Assembly (NCBI GenBank): GCA_034687125.1 | Contig: JAQGBZ010000146.1 | Span: 83,054-147,053 of the forward strand | DNA length: 64,000 nt | Direction: 5' to 3' | Source of the DNA: Neelides folsomi | Taxonomy: Eukaryota > Arthropoda > Collembola > Neelipleona > Neelidae | Shown here: piece by piece, positions 38,401 to 52,668 of the stretch | Numbering within the stretch: the first letter of the stretch is position 1 | How the letters are laid out: every line of letters starts with the position of its first letter | The notes under the pieces: generated by a model | Seen by the model: only the letters and a program-made list of their open reading frames with translations | What the model was told of the DNA's origin: nothing | The model's database searches: none | Translations under genes and position numbers: made by a program

Positions 38401-40452
38401 ATCGAGAGTTTAATTTCCCATCGATGGGCTCAGATAATATATAAAATGTAAAGTTATGTGATAGTTATGTATGAGATAATGTGGATTTAAGATCCAAGTA
38501 TGATGTCTCATAGTTCCTATTTGCTATACATGTAATAATAATAATCTCTAATATAAATTTATATATTATATGGTTAGTAGTAGGAAGCGGGAAGAGAATG
38601 GTTCGAAAAGGGCAGAGTCTGAGAGAGAAAGAGAAAACTTTCCAAAACGGATTTCACTTCCTACTCTGCTCCCACTCCATGAATTATCGTAGGGCGGACG
38701 AAGTCCCCATCCCTACCTCAATCTGTCCGTGTGAATTTAATTGAGTCTGAGGTGTGCGCCCCTCGTTTCTCCCCCTCCCCACCGGATTATGCCACATTGG
38801 AGGAGAAGACGCGTAAGAACGTAATTTCCTCCCCAACTCTCACATTTAAGAGCAAATCATGTAATATGATAAAAAATGCGAGAAATCTTGTTCCGGACTT
38901 CCTCGTTTCATGCTTCTCACACATATCTCCTTCCTCCGCCAATGGGAAGTTGATGGGAATGGTAAAGAGAGAGATGATGATGATGATGAGGGAGCGATGA
39001 ATAACTTGATGAATTACGCATGGAAAAAACAAAAACAATATTGGAAAGCCATCGCTCATTCAACTCTGACTGAGTTTGAAGCTATAAAATTTAACCCATT
39101 TCAATGGATGCATTGTTCTCACGGTACAATCACATTTTTTGAACTTAATTCAAACATCGAACAATGTCCTTTTTTAATTTAATTTGAATAAAGAAAGGAA
39201 CGATGTGTAATTTATAGACTAGGGTTATGTATGAATTGCTCTCATGCTGCATAAATATAATTTATTTTATATAACTACACTATTTATTAGCGTTTGATTC
39301 AAATGGTTGGCTTATCCAAGACCCATTATGAGCCATTATGCTCACATACATTATGAAAAATAATGGATTGGCTTAAGTGTTTGCACAACCGTTTTAAAAA
39401 TGTATCAATTGATTCTAATACAATCCAGACTGTTTTGATTTGAAATTCATTGGCCTTATTTGGGCCATTCCGTGATCCGCCAGGGTAAAAGAACCCGGAA
39501 GAATGTTGTTTATTTAATTCTGGAATAGGAAGTGTTGGTGGGCATAGTCCCGGGTTCTTTCACTCCTTTCCCCTCTCCCACCTCCCCGATATGTTCCGGA
39601 GAGAGGCGGGTAGTAAGTATGTATATATGCCCGCAACCCTCCTAAGGCTTATGACGGGTTGTGGATCGATCCCTAACGATTTTTCCATCTAGCTTTTCCG
39701 GGTCACTACTTAGACTGTTGAGCCGAGTTTTACCTGAAATTTCAGGCCTTTTTTTGTAATTTTGTAATTAAGGGAAATTCCACCGACTCCACCCCTCGGG
39801 TGAGTTTCCAAAAGGTGAGTTGGAGAGATGAGTCGTGGGTTGGGCAACTTGATATATAATATATTAATACAAAAAAAGTTGCAATACTCCTTGAGCATTT
39901 CCTTCGTGCTCGGTTACATTAGCCGAGTGAATGTAATGCGTATATTGAATCAGAGGAGTGAGTGGGAGAGCAAGTGAATGGGAAGCATAGGCCTATGACT
40001 CCTCTCTATATACAAACACACAGTTTATAGAGTAAGCAAGAGTTGATTGCCCTGCCGTTCGTCGATGGGGCAAGCCGATTCACACATACACACACTGGCT
40101 CTGCTATTTTACAATGGGCCATTAGGAGATTAATAGATTTATCCCTTGCCCCACTCCCTCATTATTATATTTTATTTGTGAAATATCCACTTAATTGAAC
40201 AACGCTCTTTAATTGATTGGAAGAGCTCGGAATATAAAATTCTATTAAAAGTGCATAAAAAATAAAAAGAGTCGTCCCGAGGACGGGCAGAAGTCTCCGA
40301 CTCTTATTGTGGAGAAATGAACAAAATCCAATAATGAATTGTTTACCTTTGATTGACCCGGGCGAAGGGGTCGGTGAGGACGAAGGTGAGGGGATATCGT
40401 TAATTGCACTTTTCGAGGGCTGAGACGCCCAAATTTTCTCCCACATATCCAT
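29459..40452 (-). CDS. Hr3: Nuclear hormone receptor Hr3 (NR1F, ROR homologue)
   Basis: Ecdysone-pathway transcription factor that in insects times moulting and metamorphosis and binds AGGTCA half-sites as a monomer. Six coding exons on the minus strand: 40452-40347, 33947-33720, 31024-30817, 30707-30436, 30307-29686, 29564-29459. This gives 513 aa, or 498 aa if a 45-nt internal intron (29884-29840) is removed. Exon 1 encodes MDMWEKIW...PGSIK, like the fly N-terminus. Residues 43 to about 108 are the DNA-binding domain with its eight zinc cysteines, the P-box CEGCKGFF and [15 protein letters not shown]. The A-box region [19 protein letters not shown] follows. After a Ser/Pro hinge, the ligand-binding domain starts near [11 protein letters not shown]. 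It ends in the small last exon with PALHKELF, the helix-12 activation motif. All junction phases agree. Confidence 0.95.
29565..29685 (-). other. Last coding intron of Hr3, 121 nt with a weak donor
   Basis: On the minus strand the donor is CTAAG|GTCTGC and the acceptor TTAAATAG|GGAATT. Splicing gives [14 protein letters not shown], matching the insect Hr3 pattern through helices 10-12. If it is retained, translation stops six residues after the donor (SAITNS) and helix 12 is lost. Confidence 0.8.
29840..29884 (-). other. Candidate 45-nt in-frame intron in the Hr3 ligand-binding domain
   Basis: On the minus strand a segment begins CCGG|GTATGCG and ends TCTTTCCCTAG|ATCGG. It is 45 nt, has no stop codon and keeps the frame either way. 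Removing it gives [18 protein letters not shown], which aligns without a gap to the insect Hr3 pattern LLWPERNGVRGNTEIQRL. Keeping it inserts 15 Ser/Arg/Pro-rich residues there. Confidence 0.7.
31025..33719 (-). other. Hr3 intron between the DNA-binding-domain exon and the hinge exon
   Basis: A 2.7-kb intron with several short frames on both strands. None shows a family motif. A GC-richer patch at about 32030-32170 may be regulatory. Confidence 0.5.
33948..40346 (-). other. 6.4-kb first coding intron of Hr3
   Basis: Joins exon 1 (PGSIK) to the DNA-binding domain (AQIEIIPCK) in phase 1. It holds mixed AT-rich and GC-richer sequence. A protein-like open frame at 34537-34923 on the same strand is a weak candidate for an alternative 5' exon. 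Alternative N-termini are common in the ROR family. A short GAT repeat (GATGATGATGATGATGAG) lies at about 38976. Confidence 0.5.
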
Positions 40453-43400
40453 GGGCGATGAGTGTCAGAAGTCAGAGGAGCACCATGAAGAACCGTGGAC
40501 TGACTGGAGGGATTGTCAAATTAAGAGACCCGGGAGCTGCTCGGCCTCGAGTTCCTCAAGGAGCTGAGGAAACCCGTGTCGAAAAAAGATTTTCCACACT
40601 CGTTGAGGGATTATTTCCTACTGACACACTTTCCGAGCCGAACCATAAGCACAATGACTGGTGAGCTCGGAGTGAGCGAGGGGAGGCAAAGTCAGTAGGG
40701 ACCACCACCACCCTTCCTCAGACTTGTCCCACTGGTTTGTTGGCCAGCCTCCATAGCAACCAACATCAGAGCTCTGTCTGAGGACCAGGAATGAACCCCA
40801 GAGCGGCGGCGGACCCCAGCGACTCCCTCGGCCGCCGCTCTCGCCGGATCATCCCTCCCAAACAATTATTCACCCACACGCGATTTTGACTTTTACCTTC
40901 CGAGCTTCACTATTGATCCCCCTCACGTGGCCCGGCAAAACCTTGTCTCCAGTAAAAGAAAATAACCCAATACTCAAACTAAATCTCTAACAGATTTTTA
41001 CTCTTAAACGGCTTAAAGTAATTTAATTAAATGTTAAATTGAGCAAATATAAAGCACAAATTGGTAGTTGTAAACACCGGTTTAGGTCTCCTCTTTAGTA
41101 AAGAGTGAGATAGGGCCATTTTCCGGCAGTGGGATCTTCCTAAAAAATTTGCCAAGATCTTTGCGTTGGCGCGAGCCAGAATCGCCAAAATTTTGTGGGA
41201 GAGATGGGGCCATCCTGCCCTTCTGGAGGGAATTGGTGGGCGGAATGGTCTCTCCCACTCACCCGCCACTCCCATGGACACACCACGAGCCTGAGTGCTC
41301 CGAGCCGCCAGTTCCACTCCCGAATTTCCGAATATGGGGCTCATGAATCTTGTCCAGGAACTTTCTCGGGAGATACGGCCGTAAATTGGCGGAGAGGAAA
41401 CCCCGGATTTTCCTATCTCTCCCTGTTTATTCTTATATGACGCACTTCTTTCGGGAAACTTTTTGATCAAAACAATAAATGGACCCGGAGAGCTATTTCT
41501 CTTCTTTTTCATGGTGAAGGCGGCTCCGAAATTCTCCATTTTCCTCCCCATTCCCTCTGACGACTCCACGCCACGAAATCATCAAAATTTCTGGCGGCAA
41601 TGAAGGATTTTATTATAGAGCCCCAAGCCCAAGATCAAACGGATTTTGAATATTGGGCTTCAAAATTTCTCCAAATCTGGCTGGTGTACATAATGAGAGG
41701 GAGGAACGAACGGGTAGGAAATGAATAAATGAATCTCTATACCATAACTATACACACCAAGATATTCCAACACACCTTATCTCATATCAGAGATATCTCA
41801 TAACCAAAAGATCTCATAACTACCTATGTAAGTATACATTTTAACCAGCATATTACATACAGTACGTTGTGAGCAGCAGAGAAGGAGATTTGAAGTGCGT
41901 AAGAGCCGGAGGCTGCGAAGCTCACAGCTTGTCCTGAACAGTTGAAGAACCCGTTAGAGTGAACGTAAGAAAAGAGCAGCATAGAGGAATTACATTAAGG
42001 ATTCCTTCGAGAAGGTCCAAAGAATCAAAGTGCCGAGGGGGGAAGGTAACGGGACTCTTCTTCTCTAGCTCTACTACACTTGATTCTGTAGGGAGTCTGA
42101 GCCACGAGGACCAGAAGTTGTCTTTATGATCCATCCCCAACCTGCCTCTTCCACAAAAATATTCCAACAGGATGCGTCTCACCTCCACCGACTCATCTTT
42201 CTCAATAAATGAACCTTCTTAATGGTTTACTCCCCGGCCATGAGCCTTCGATCCTCAAACCCCACTGAGATGCAACAAATACAAGAGGGGAAATTGTAAT
42301 GAGAAGACCACTTTAGGATCAAATGAACACATCTGCATCCTGAGGAAAAGACCGGAGATTCTCAAAGGGCTCACCTTCACCACAACTTGTCTATTTATTT
42401 TACCCAACAGAATTTGTAGTAAGCCCAAAAGGGTTCAATTGACTCTCAAACTCCCTTCCCTCAATTACCTTGGAATGTGGGAGAGTTTTTCCTCAAACCT
42501 TCCCGATTACTCTCACAAACAATGCTCTTAACTTCATCAACTCAAAAACTCACATTGCTCATTTGAGTCATTTGCTCATTTAATTCTTTAATGGTCTTCC
42601 TATGGGTCTATAAAGTACATTGTTAGTTTAAAAGATATTATGGATTATTTATAAAATTTCAAAACTAACTGACTAAAGCTGAAACCGAAGGTTCAAATGC
42701 TTCCAAACACTCACACTTTTTATTCTGGTTTTAATAGGCCCAAGTCCAAAACTAATTCTTTTACTATTCTCTATCTCTGTCTCATTACTCTCAAAAAATA
42801 GTCTCATTAGTCTCGAAGACTTATTCCTTTTGGAAAGGGAATTGAAAAGGCCAAATCCCCCATTGTTCCTCATTGATTTCTTATCCCCATTCTAAATTTA
42901 ATTCTTCAATAGGGGATTATCTCCTTTTGTCTATTTTATCTTTGTGCCTCATTTTGAAAAGTGTCTCCGAGGAGTCTCGCAGTCCCTCAGACCAAATGGA
43001 GAATTAAGGAAATAATAAGATTGTTACAATGCCCATGCAAATTCCTTCTAATAGAAGTTCACATTTTTCTCATATAATCAAACTACAGATTCAAACAATC
43101 TCATAAATATAAAAATATAATATACTTTATAATGCCCATACAAAAATTAATTGTAAATAATCTGTAAGGGTTCAAGATTTTAAACGGTAAACTTCCAAGA
43201 TTTTTCTAAGTATTCTCCCATATTTGTAATATCAATATCGTGTTCACTTTTAGCATGTGTATTTTTCCATAGTCATTGAGAGATGAGTGTAAAAAGAGCT
43301 AAAATTTTAATATAAGGAGCGGAGGAAGGGTAAATGAATTGGGCATCCTCAATGACTCCGTTAAGAAGTAAAGGAGTGTTGGGAGGATAGTCGTGATAGT

Positions 43401-46400
43401 TGGTGTAGAGGCATATAGCGGCTCTGGGAGTCGTCCTTGCTAAGGCCAGGATACTCACTCACTCGAGCACTAACGGGAACCAGGTCGTTCACCTCGGACA
43501 TCAACATACTCCTTCGTTGCCACTTTACCAATAGATTCGCAAACTTGACTCACAGATCCCTCAGCCCCTCCCATGCCCTTCATCCCCCTCCATCCAAATT
43601 GAGGAATATGGGAGGGAGGAAAGGGTTCTTGGCTCCCGCCAATTTCCAGCCGAATATCCCGGCCCCCGCCGGAGCCCCGCGGGAGTTTAATAGGAATCCA
43701 AAGCGGAGGAACGGCAACGGGAGAACGGATCGATAATGACATAACTCCAACAACGTTCGCTCTATACCGACAAAGTTTGCTCTATAAGAGCAGGCATAGC
43801 GGGAAGGGCTATGCCTGAGAGTATATTGCCCTCGAACCCTTTCGAAAACAAATGTCCCCTTGCGCTGGACTTAAATTAATAAAATGAATTAAGGTTTCAC
43901 ATTTACCTCTGATTGTACTCGGCATCTTCGCGTCATCCTCCCATCCAAAAAGAGAGTGAAAATCCGACTGAGGGATTTTGAAAAATCACTTTTTAATTCA
44001 ACTCCACAAGGGGCGGGCCCTTGATCCCCTAAATTGTATTTTTACAATGAGAATTTGATTGTTGGTGGCCGTTGTGAGGATCGGAGATCCAAAGGTGTGT
44101 TTGAGGGCGCGACCGTGGTCGACAGACCTCGTTGAACTCAAAGGGACTCCTCGCGGACCGCGGCCCGGAGACACCCGAACAGAGGGACGCTGAGGACTGG
44201 AGAGACGAAGGCCTGGACGAGCGAAGAGCACGAGAGGAACGAAAGAACCGCACGCACCGGCTAGGAAGAACCAACTAAGGAGTATTGAACCCAGCTCAGC
44301 CTAAACCTGAAGGGGAATAACAAGTAACGGAATAATACGGAATTCTATCTATTCTTCCGCCTCGTAGAGGAACGAGTACGCGGGGCAGTCCCCGGCTCCT
44401 CATACTACTGACCTCATCCTCAATGACCCGCCCGCCCACCCGCCCGCAGACCGTCGCCAATCCCCCAACCTCCACGAGCCAACCTTGCCCATGACAATGA
44501 GCTACAAAGCGGCCAACCAAGTCACAAGTCAAGTGATATGACAATCTTTGGCGGAACCCATGTGCCAATTTGCACACTCCTATCCACCACTTTATCAATT
44601 CCCACTCCAAACTCCACCGGCCCTTATTACTTACGATTAACTCTCCCCATACTCACTCAGCTCTTTCATCTGATCCTTAGATTTTAATCCCTTCATTGGG
44701 ACTCGGTTTCTCTTAATAGATCTACATAATAGTTCTAAGCCTATAACTATACGTAAAGTTAATGAGATTCTTTATTTACATTGATATATCTTTATTATGC
44801 TTATTATTACGTCAGCACCTCAGTACAAAGATTATCTAATTTGTCTGGCTCAGTTGATGCGCTTCCTTATAAATAACTACATTCTTTTTAATTGAATCTG
44901 GAATCAACTTGTTAAATAAATCATGTAAGTTTATGCTAGAAAGTGCAAAAAATTATAATGGAGGAACACCCGACTCATTCCTACTAATAAAAGTATTGGT
45001 ATTTAAGCATGCAAATTGATATGAGGTAGCCTAATCGTTTAATCGCATATAATAGATAATTTATAGGTATTTTCTAAGCTAAAAAGTATAAAACCGTGTA
45101 ATATAAGAACTTTGAAGAAAAAAACTTCTGAAAGCTACACTTTGTATAATTTAATTTGTTTATCAGCGGTTTATCAGGAACTTTACCAAACTATGAAAAA
45201 TATTTATTATTAAATTATTACAGCACATTCAATGCGTGCATAGTTTGATAAACTTTAAACTTTTATTTAAACTTTGCATCTTTTATCATCAATTCACCAA
45301 TAACGGTAAAACATTCAACTTGAATAAAAAATATTTAATTAAATTGTCTTTTAACTCTATTACCTAAGTCAAGATTGTTTAATGCATTTAACTTTTATAT
45401 AAAAATTATAAATATTTTATATTCAAATTCTCGTATTGTGTATTTATGAATGAGAGTTTCAATTTCAACTGACACTTGATCCTTTTTGACAATGTCGAGT
45501 GTAATTTTAGGTTCATGTTGTGCAGCAAGTTTATACCATATCTAATCAATGATAAATGATAAAAATAATCATTTTGAATCTCACTAGTCATACTATAGCC
45601 AAACTCAAGAGTACGTAAAATATTATGCGTATTGAATTCATTCATAGCAATTGTTGATATTTTGGTCATATTATACTTTAATGTATTACGTAAGTAATGT
45701 TATAACTAAAATTCACCGATGAAAAAAACGGTATTTAAATGATAGTTTCATATGTAATGCACAAAAAGAATAAATTCTTATGCACAATGCACAAGATAAA
45801 CATTTATGTTACAAGTAGAGTATTTAGTACACATTACATTTGTTATCAATATTCAGTAAAGCTCATTCATTAATAATAGGACTTTTATTGTGATTTATCG
45901 TTTATTTACCTCATTGGAAGTAAATACATTTGTAGGTATAAGTATCTTAATATTTATTTATACGATCTTTATCATGCGTAATACTGTATTTAGAAGTAAT
46001 AGGCAATTAGTTCGAGCAAGGGCTTCGAGAGTATTATTTTACCTACAGATCAAATTCGATTATTTGGAGGAGTAAACATTGAGTTTTTTCATCGAGCCTT
46101 AACCTTTGATTCCTAACTGTGCTTTTGACGTTTTGACTCTTCCGCTCGTGTATTAATGTAATTAATATGAAATTAAATAATTGACTATTCTTCATTCAAA
46201 CCATGTAGGCATTGTTCGATTTTGTTAGTGATATCATATTGCCTTTACCGCAACAATTGTAAATAAATACATACACATACACTTTTAATACTTTTAAATA
46301 TTCATACATTTCATCATTAATGAAGGTACTTTGCATTTATTACTATATATCATACACGGTGTTTGATAATCACGTTAAAAATACTTTTAATGCATACATA

Positions 46401-49212
46401 AATGCATACATACACCTGTCATGAAAATAGGAAATAAAATTTTTAAAAAAATCCATTATGTGACTCATCATGATATTGAAAATACAACTGTAGCATTATA
46501 AATATCCCAAAGTTAATGTTTTCCATGAGCCAATTTGTCATAAATCTTCAAAATCTTATAAAGGTCCATGTGCTGGCTGTCACCGTTTATTACATAAGAA
46601 AATATGGAAAAGAAAATAGTGTGAAATATTAGGCATCTGTGAGTGTGCATAGCGATATTATGTCATCCTCCGCATATGCATATTATGAATGCAATGACTT
46701 TCCGCTTTACCGTCATCTTTCCCTTCATTATCATTTAGATTTTGGGAAATAATTTTGGCAAAGTCATTGTCCAGGTGTTAATGTCCCTTCGCCTTGCCCT
46801 TTGAACGTTTTGAGCTGGTCAGCGTCACTCATTGCGTAATAAAGTATGGAACGTTTTCTCTTTGTCTTCTCTCATCCGAAAAAGCCTTTGGCTCTTTTTC
46901 TCCCCAATTATTGCATTCCTCTCATTCTTTAAATAATATTCATCAATCTCGAAAGATCCATACCTGCTCATATTTTTTGTGAAATCATGGGTCGCATCAG
47001 CGGAGGAACAAGAGAGGATTAACGAGACGTTTTATTCTCTCCATTCAACCAGACAGTAAAAGCAACGGGACATCTTTTATTGCTCCTTCGCCATTTTATC
47101 TCCTAACCAAAATTTCACACATCAAACTAAAATCTTATGGTGTACAATGCCACTGCGTGTTTAGCGAATTTTTTTCACATGTAATTGGAGAATTCATAAA
47201 ATATCAATTATTATTCAAGTTTGGGAATGAATCTCAGAATGTTTTGAACTTTAGAAAACGTGAAACATTACACGAAACATAGTAGGAAATATTTTAGTGT
47301 TAAAGAAATACCATAATTTTTGCATATTTTGTTACCTTTATAAGGGAAGAATTGTGTTTTTTTAATTTAAATATACGTAATCTCATTATCATAAAACTAC
47401 TATAAATATTTTCATTATTTGAAAGACTCAACCAAAATGGCACGTCTTTTTTGAACAACTCCTTCAAGCACAATTTATATTAATTAACAATGTCTGCAAT
47501 TTGGTGAATTGGAAAATAAAAAATAAGATAGACATTTACATACCAAAGTACTGTTTTAATTCTTTTAATGAATGGAATATTAAATGCATAAAACATCAAT
47601 GTAATCTTCATAACTTTTTTTTATCATTCCATCTCCCCAAATCTCCTCCTCTCCCAACTCTTCTTCCACTAACGAGAGAAATAAATGGTTGCAAACATTT
47701 TCACGGCTTTTTAGATTCGGTGAATGACAGTGAGGAACTGTTACGATTGCCGAGACCATAACAATCTCCCCAAAAGGGCTATTATAACTATAAGATTCAT
47801 CTTCCCATTGTTTTCCCACCAACTCAGTCCACGGGAGTCGTGAAGATGATGAATGGTAAATAAGGAAAGTGGATAAAAGAGCGAAGGCAAAAGATATATA
47901 TTACATTACACTTATTTCGCAATATTGCAAAATTTCATTGTCCCACCTTTTACCAAGAGTTTTATGGCAATTCTCTCCTTCAATTTTTACGTCTTTCAAC
48001 GTGAAGAAAAGTCTCACCGTCAGATATCTTATATAATGGACCTGATATCAAAGGGATATCTGTATAACTATTATTGACTTTTCTCTCACTGACTCGTTAT
48101 CACATCATGCTATGCTACAATGCCACAAAGAAGTAAATTGGTCTTTTTATTATATTTACATGCACAATAGAATGCATCTCTTCGAAATACAACCAAATGC
48201 ACCTTCATTATACACAATACACAACACTTCCAATAAACCTATATTACTTAAAAGTTAAAATTATAAAAAAGCCTTTATAGCCTCATAAATACACATATTT
48301 TATTCGTTTCGTACTGTAATTGACTTAATTGCCTGACTCGTTACGCGTATAGATCTATTGGGTATTGCGATTTTTTGTCGCGTTTTCCAATTGTAATTGA
48401 TGATTTGATTAGAGATGAGATTAGTGATAAATTGATTGACATCACACATCACTTGATTACAACTTGTGGGAATAATGAGCATGAAAGATACCTAAATACT
48501 TTATGTAAGGTTAACTTAACACTTAAAATATAAAAGTATTGAGTTACAATTTATCTAGTTATTTTACAAAAGAATAACGTAAATGGCGTAAATTGTTAAC
48601 AATCAAGGAATACAAAAAATAATTTGGAGAACAATTTTGCAACTTTCGCATCGTGGCCTTTACATGTTTGGGGAATAAGAAACAATTCGAAAAAGAGGAT
48701 TGGGAGATTCAAGATTTCATTTCAATGTTGCATTGAAGCTGAAGCTTTGTATTGCATTTGTCTTCATTTCAATGTACTAAAGATGTAAAGAAGTTATAGA
48801 GAAGATTTACTTCTTTATTTTGTATATATAAATATATATTTTATATACATTTTATATAGAGAGATGCTCTTTGGTTTGGATAGGTCTTTGTACGAAACAC
48901 GTGAGCGGTTTGTATCAAATACAAAACTCATATTCAGGTTTAGATAGGGAAAATTTATTTTGATATTGCATAAGCCATAAGCTAGGTAAGGGTTTAATGA
49001 TCAAATAGAAGTCTGCCACGTCTTAATTGAACCCATTCTTTTCTTATTGTTGATATATAATTTTGTTAAAAACAGGCGAAGTACCTGAATTGAGTTCAAG
49101 TTGAAAGAATAAAATTAGGGACTTGAAAAGACCTTGACACTTTTCTTGACAAGAAGATTTAACTTTTAAATTCCATTTGAGTGACAACTTAAATTTAAAT
49201 AAATCTTTCAGA
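40453..49212. other. 8.8-kb gap between Hr3 start and UBXN4; probable Hr3 promoter/5' UTR, otherwise empty
   Basis: The Hr3 5' UTR and promoter should lie here. GC- and CpG-richer patches occur at about 40780-40860, 41150-41300, 43640-43740, 44080-44270 and 44400-44470, in clear contrast with the AT-rich surroundings. Open frames such as 41569-41027 (-, 180 codons) and 44610-44296 (-) lie in or beside these patches. They match no family I know and may be chance frames in GC-rich regulatory or UTR sequence. From about 44650 to 49200 the DNA is AT-rich and I see no gene. Confidence 0.5.
43792..43816. repeat. Short perfect hairpin
   Basis: AGGCATAGC and GCTATGCCT form a 9-bp perfect stem with a GGGAAGG loop. 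Just upstream, TTCGCTCTATA and TTTGCTCTATA form a near-direct repeat. Role unknown. Confidence 0.6.
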
Positions 49213-52200
49213 ATGAAGTGGTTCGATGGAGGAATTTCGGAGGCTGTCAAACATTCACAAGAAAAGAAGGCTCTGTTTTGCGTTGTCATTTTAGGTAAAC
49301 ATTTTATAAATTAAAATTTAATAAACTTTAGAAGTTTAATTATTTTACTTTAAATTCAGCAATCAATGAAGTTTAATAAATGTTGCTTAAAAAAGAAAAA
49401 TTGGTAAACAATTCTATTTTAATTTTAAATTCTTTTTATTTTAAAAACTAATTCTCTATTTTAGGAACGGATGATGAACCTTCAACTGAATTTCTTAAAA
49501 TTCTTGAAAGCTCTGTGACAAGAAGCAAAAATCCGGATGACATCATTTGGATAAGAATTGATGCTAATTCAGAACAGCACAATCAATTTTCACAAATTTG
49601 TATGACGTTAATTTATTAAGTATTTATTTCATTATTTCATATTTTATCATTGTATAATAATGAAGAAATGAAAATTACTTAAAAATAAAAATTCAATAGT
49701 TTTTGTAGAAGGATATAAGATTTATTAATAAGTATTTAACTGAAGTTGTATTAATTATTTCAGATACAAACACAACATTTCCGTCAATTTATTGTATTAC
49801 AACTGGCGGTTCTTCAGCTGTGATCACTAACCCCATTACATTAACTGAACTTGAAGAACGCCTTTCGGCTGCATTGGTTCTTCATAAACAAAAGCTTGGA
49901 TTGATAAATGTCCCAGCACCTCCACAAACAAATGCAGGATCTTCAAGTCAAGGAGCATCGGCTCAACCTCACCAATCATCAAACATTTCCGGACAAGGCG
50001 AATCACCATCGGGTAATCTTTCAATCGATGAGAAAATTGAAAGGGCAAAGAAATTAGCTGCTGCAAAACAACAAGAAAAGCTTAGAGAAGAAGAAGATGT
50101 AAGTATCCGATACTGTACAATTTAATTAAAATTATTAGTTGAATGCGATTTATCTAAAATTCAACGATGACATTTAAAAATGACAAACTTAATCAATATT
50201 TTATATAATCTTTGAAATAGGACCGACGAAGGAGAGAAATGGAGAGACGAGAAGCGGGGAAGGGAGCTACCGAACTCAAGCGTTGGCAGCAAGAACAAGA
50301 ACAAAAGAAAATTATTGAAGAGCGAAAGAAAGACAAATTAGAAGAACAAAGAGTTCGTCAACGTGTCCTAGAACAAATCGCTGCCGATCGGGCTGCTCGG
50401 AATGCTCGAACAAATGTCGAATTTTTAGAATCTGGACCAATTAAACCTGGAGAAACTCCATCGACTTCGTTAGCTTCTTTAACAAGTTCCATCAACAATG
50501 AATCAAATTCTCCAACTTCAATCTACAGCGGAACCGGGAAAGCTCGTCTTCAATTTCGTTTACCTGATGGTGGATCGCATAATCATGCCTTTGAGCCTGA
50601 AACAACTCTTGGCCAAGTGAGGCAATACATTAGCGAAAATGTTAATTTGTCATTCAGGTAATTCTCTCAATCTGATTTCAATTATAGAACAATAGGATAT
50701 GAATACTGTCTTTAATATTTAATACCTAAGTGTACACATGTGTATGTGGTATGTGTACATAATTCATATAATCTATTTAATTAATATTTTTAACAGGGAT
50801 TTTAGTTTATGGATAACTTTTCCAAGAAAAGAATTTACTCCTGATCAATACGGATCGTCACTAAGAGAACTGCAACTTTTTCCTTCGTCGGCTTTGCTAA
50901 TATTACCGGTAAAATAAAAAAAAAGCTTCTTAATATTCACAATACACAATTCATAGTTGGCCATGTCTTTAGCCATAAGTTAATAGTCAGAATTTGTTGA
51001 GACTACGGACATTTAGCTATACAAAAAGATAAACAAATGCATGTATATTATCGACAACAAAGAAATATTATTGTATTGGCAAACATTACTTTAGTCTTAT
51101 TTTGTAAATAATATGTAAGTTATTTTTCGTGTTATTGATATCTTATTTATTCAAAATTCAGACATTAACTTTCAGTTTCAGACAAACAAACATATCAATG
51201 TTAGAGGAATAAACATATTAAATCAATTTTCTATACAGAATTAAAGAATATGAAATAATTTCCCTTTATTTCGTAAATATTGATCGATCCTTAATGTGTT
51301 ATTTCTATTTTGAATGAAACAACTTTATATTAACTTTGAATCATGTACTTCTCAATAAAATAAGGTGATTTAATTAAAATTTTAAAACACATTTAACATT
51401 AATAACCTGAGTCCAAACATAAGCTATTTTTATAATACTATCAGAACTAATATTGATTGCAAATAAATAGCGATTGTAAAACAGTCTTTGTGTAAACTCC
51501 AAGCTAAATTCTTAGTATAAAAATAGTTCCTTTAAATGAAAGTGTTGTGAGGATTCCCAGGATAGTAAAATGTAAGGAAAGTGTGTCCTTCAAAACTTTA
51601 TGTTCAAAGTCGCTAATTGGAAAAGTCAACAAAGAAAATGCACTTTCTCCTCCTTTGATTGGCTGGGCTGGGTCTTTTACAGAATAGCTAATGACATTTT
51701 CTTGATTTCCTTTTAGGCCGGTGGAAATGGCGGTGCTCAAAGTTCAGGCTGGTGGGCCACTTTGTGTTTCCTCACAACTTCTTTGATGGGGATTGTTCTG
51801 TATCCCATTTCATTCCTCACCTCTTTCTTCACCGGAGGGGCTCAGCCTCCTCCGCAGATCCAGAGAAGAACCGAAGGACAAGGACGACCACGAAGAGACG
51901 GAATTCCTCTCGGTGGGGGCTCGGGAAACTCTTCAGTGAGAAAAAGGAAGCAAATCGATTCAAAAAATGAGGGCGAGGGATCAAGCAGCGGAAACAAAGA
52001 CAAGTGAGTTGAAAGGATTCTGAACAGAAAGGACAAGTTGAGAGCCTCAAACTACGACTTCTATTCCTTCTCATATAACACACCGTTTTGATCAAGTTCC
52101 AACTATCTGTTCCAATTAACCTTAAGACTTTTTCCTCTTCCATTACTTTCAGTTTTCATTCATTTACAATTCATTTCAGTTGACACTCATATAGAATTTA

Positions 52201-52668
52201 TATTCATAAAAAAAGGAGAAAACCAAGTACTATTTCACATGAAGTATTAAATATATAATAATTAAGTTTAATTTAATATTGAGTGGATTTGAAAATGGTT
52301 TTAAATATGAAATAAAGATCTAAAGTGGGCCTAAGGATGTATTTAATAAGCGTTGGTTATAATTCTACGTTAACTAGTTACATAGGATTACGTAGATATA
52401 AATGTTTAAATTTCAATAACCTTAAAAAATATAATTGATGGAACTTTTGGGTTGACATTTTTATGAAAAAATTTTTTGAGTTGAATAGAGAAGGAATGAA
52501 AAGGAAATTGGTGTTCCTTCCTATCAGTTTGGGTTGACTGACTTTTCTTTGTTTGGGTTGAATTTCAGGCGGGGAAAGGACGGGAATGTGCACCGACTTC
52601 GTAATACCGAGAAAGACTCCGATGATGAGAAAACGACGTACAATGGGAATTCTACAACACAATTATAG
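49213..52668 (+). CDS. UBXN4: UBX domain-containing protein 4 (UBXN4/erasin)
   Basis: ER-membrane adaptor that recruits the p97/VCP ATPase for ER-associated degradation. Seven exons: 49213-49294, 49465-49599, 49764-50098, 50221-50657, 50797-50908, 51717-52003, 52569-52668; 495 aa, close to the human protein, all phases consistent. Residues 1 to about 115 are the N-terminal thioredoxin-like region (MKWFDGGISEAV, DDEPSTEF, IDANSEQHNQFSQI). Residues about 165-260 are a highly charged coiled coil. The UBX domain runs from about 288 to 367, from KARLQFRLPDGG to LRELQLFPSSALLILP. Its expected p97-binding FPR motif is present in WITFPRKEF. A hydrophobic hairpin at about 379-407 would anchor it in the ER membrane. 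The tail DGNVHRLR...YNGNSTQQL resembles the vertebrate C-terminus. AATAAA lies at 52860. Confidence 0.95.

Noticed and set aside
41027..41569. 180-codon open frame on the minus strand upstream of Hr3
   Set aside because: It lies in a GC-richer patch where stops are scarce. It has no recognisable domain, and the opposite strand is equally open. I treat it as chance or UTR sequence.
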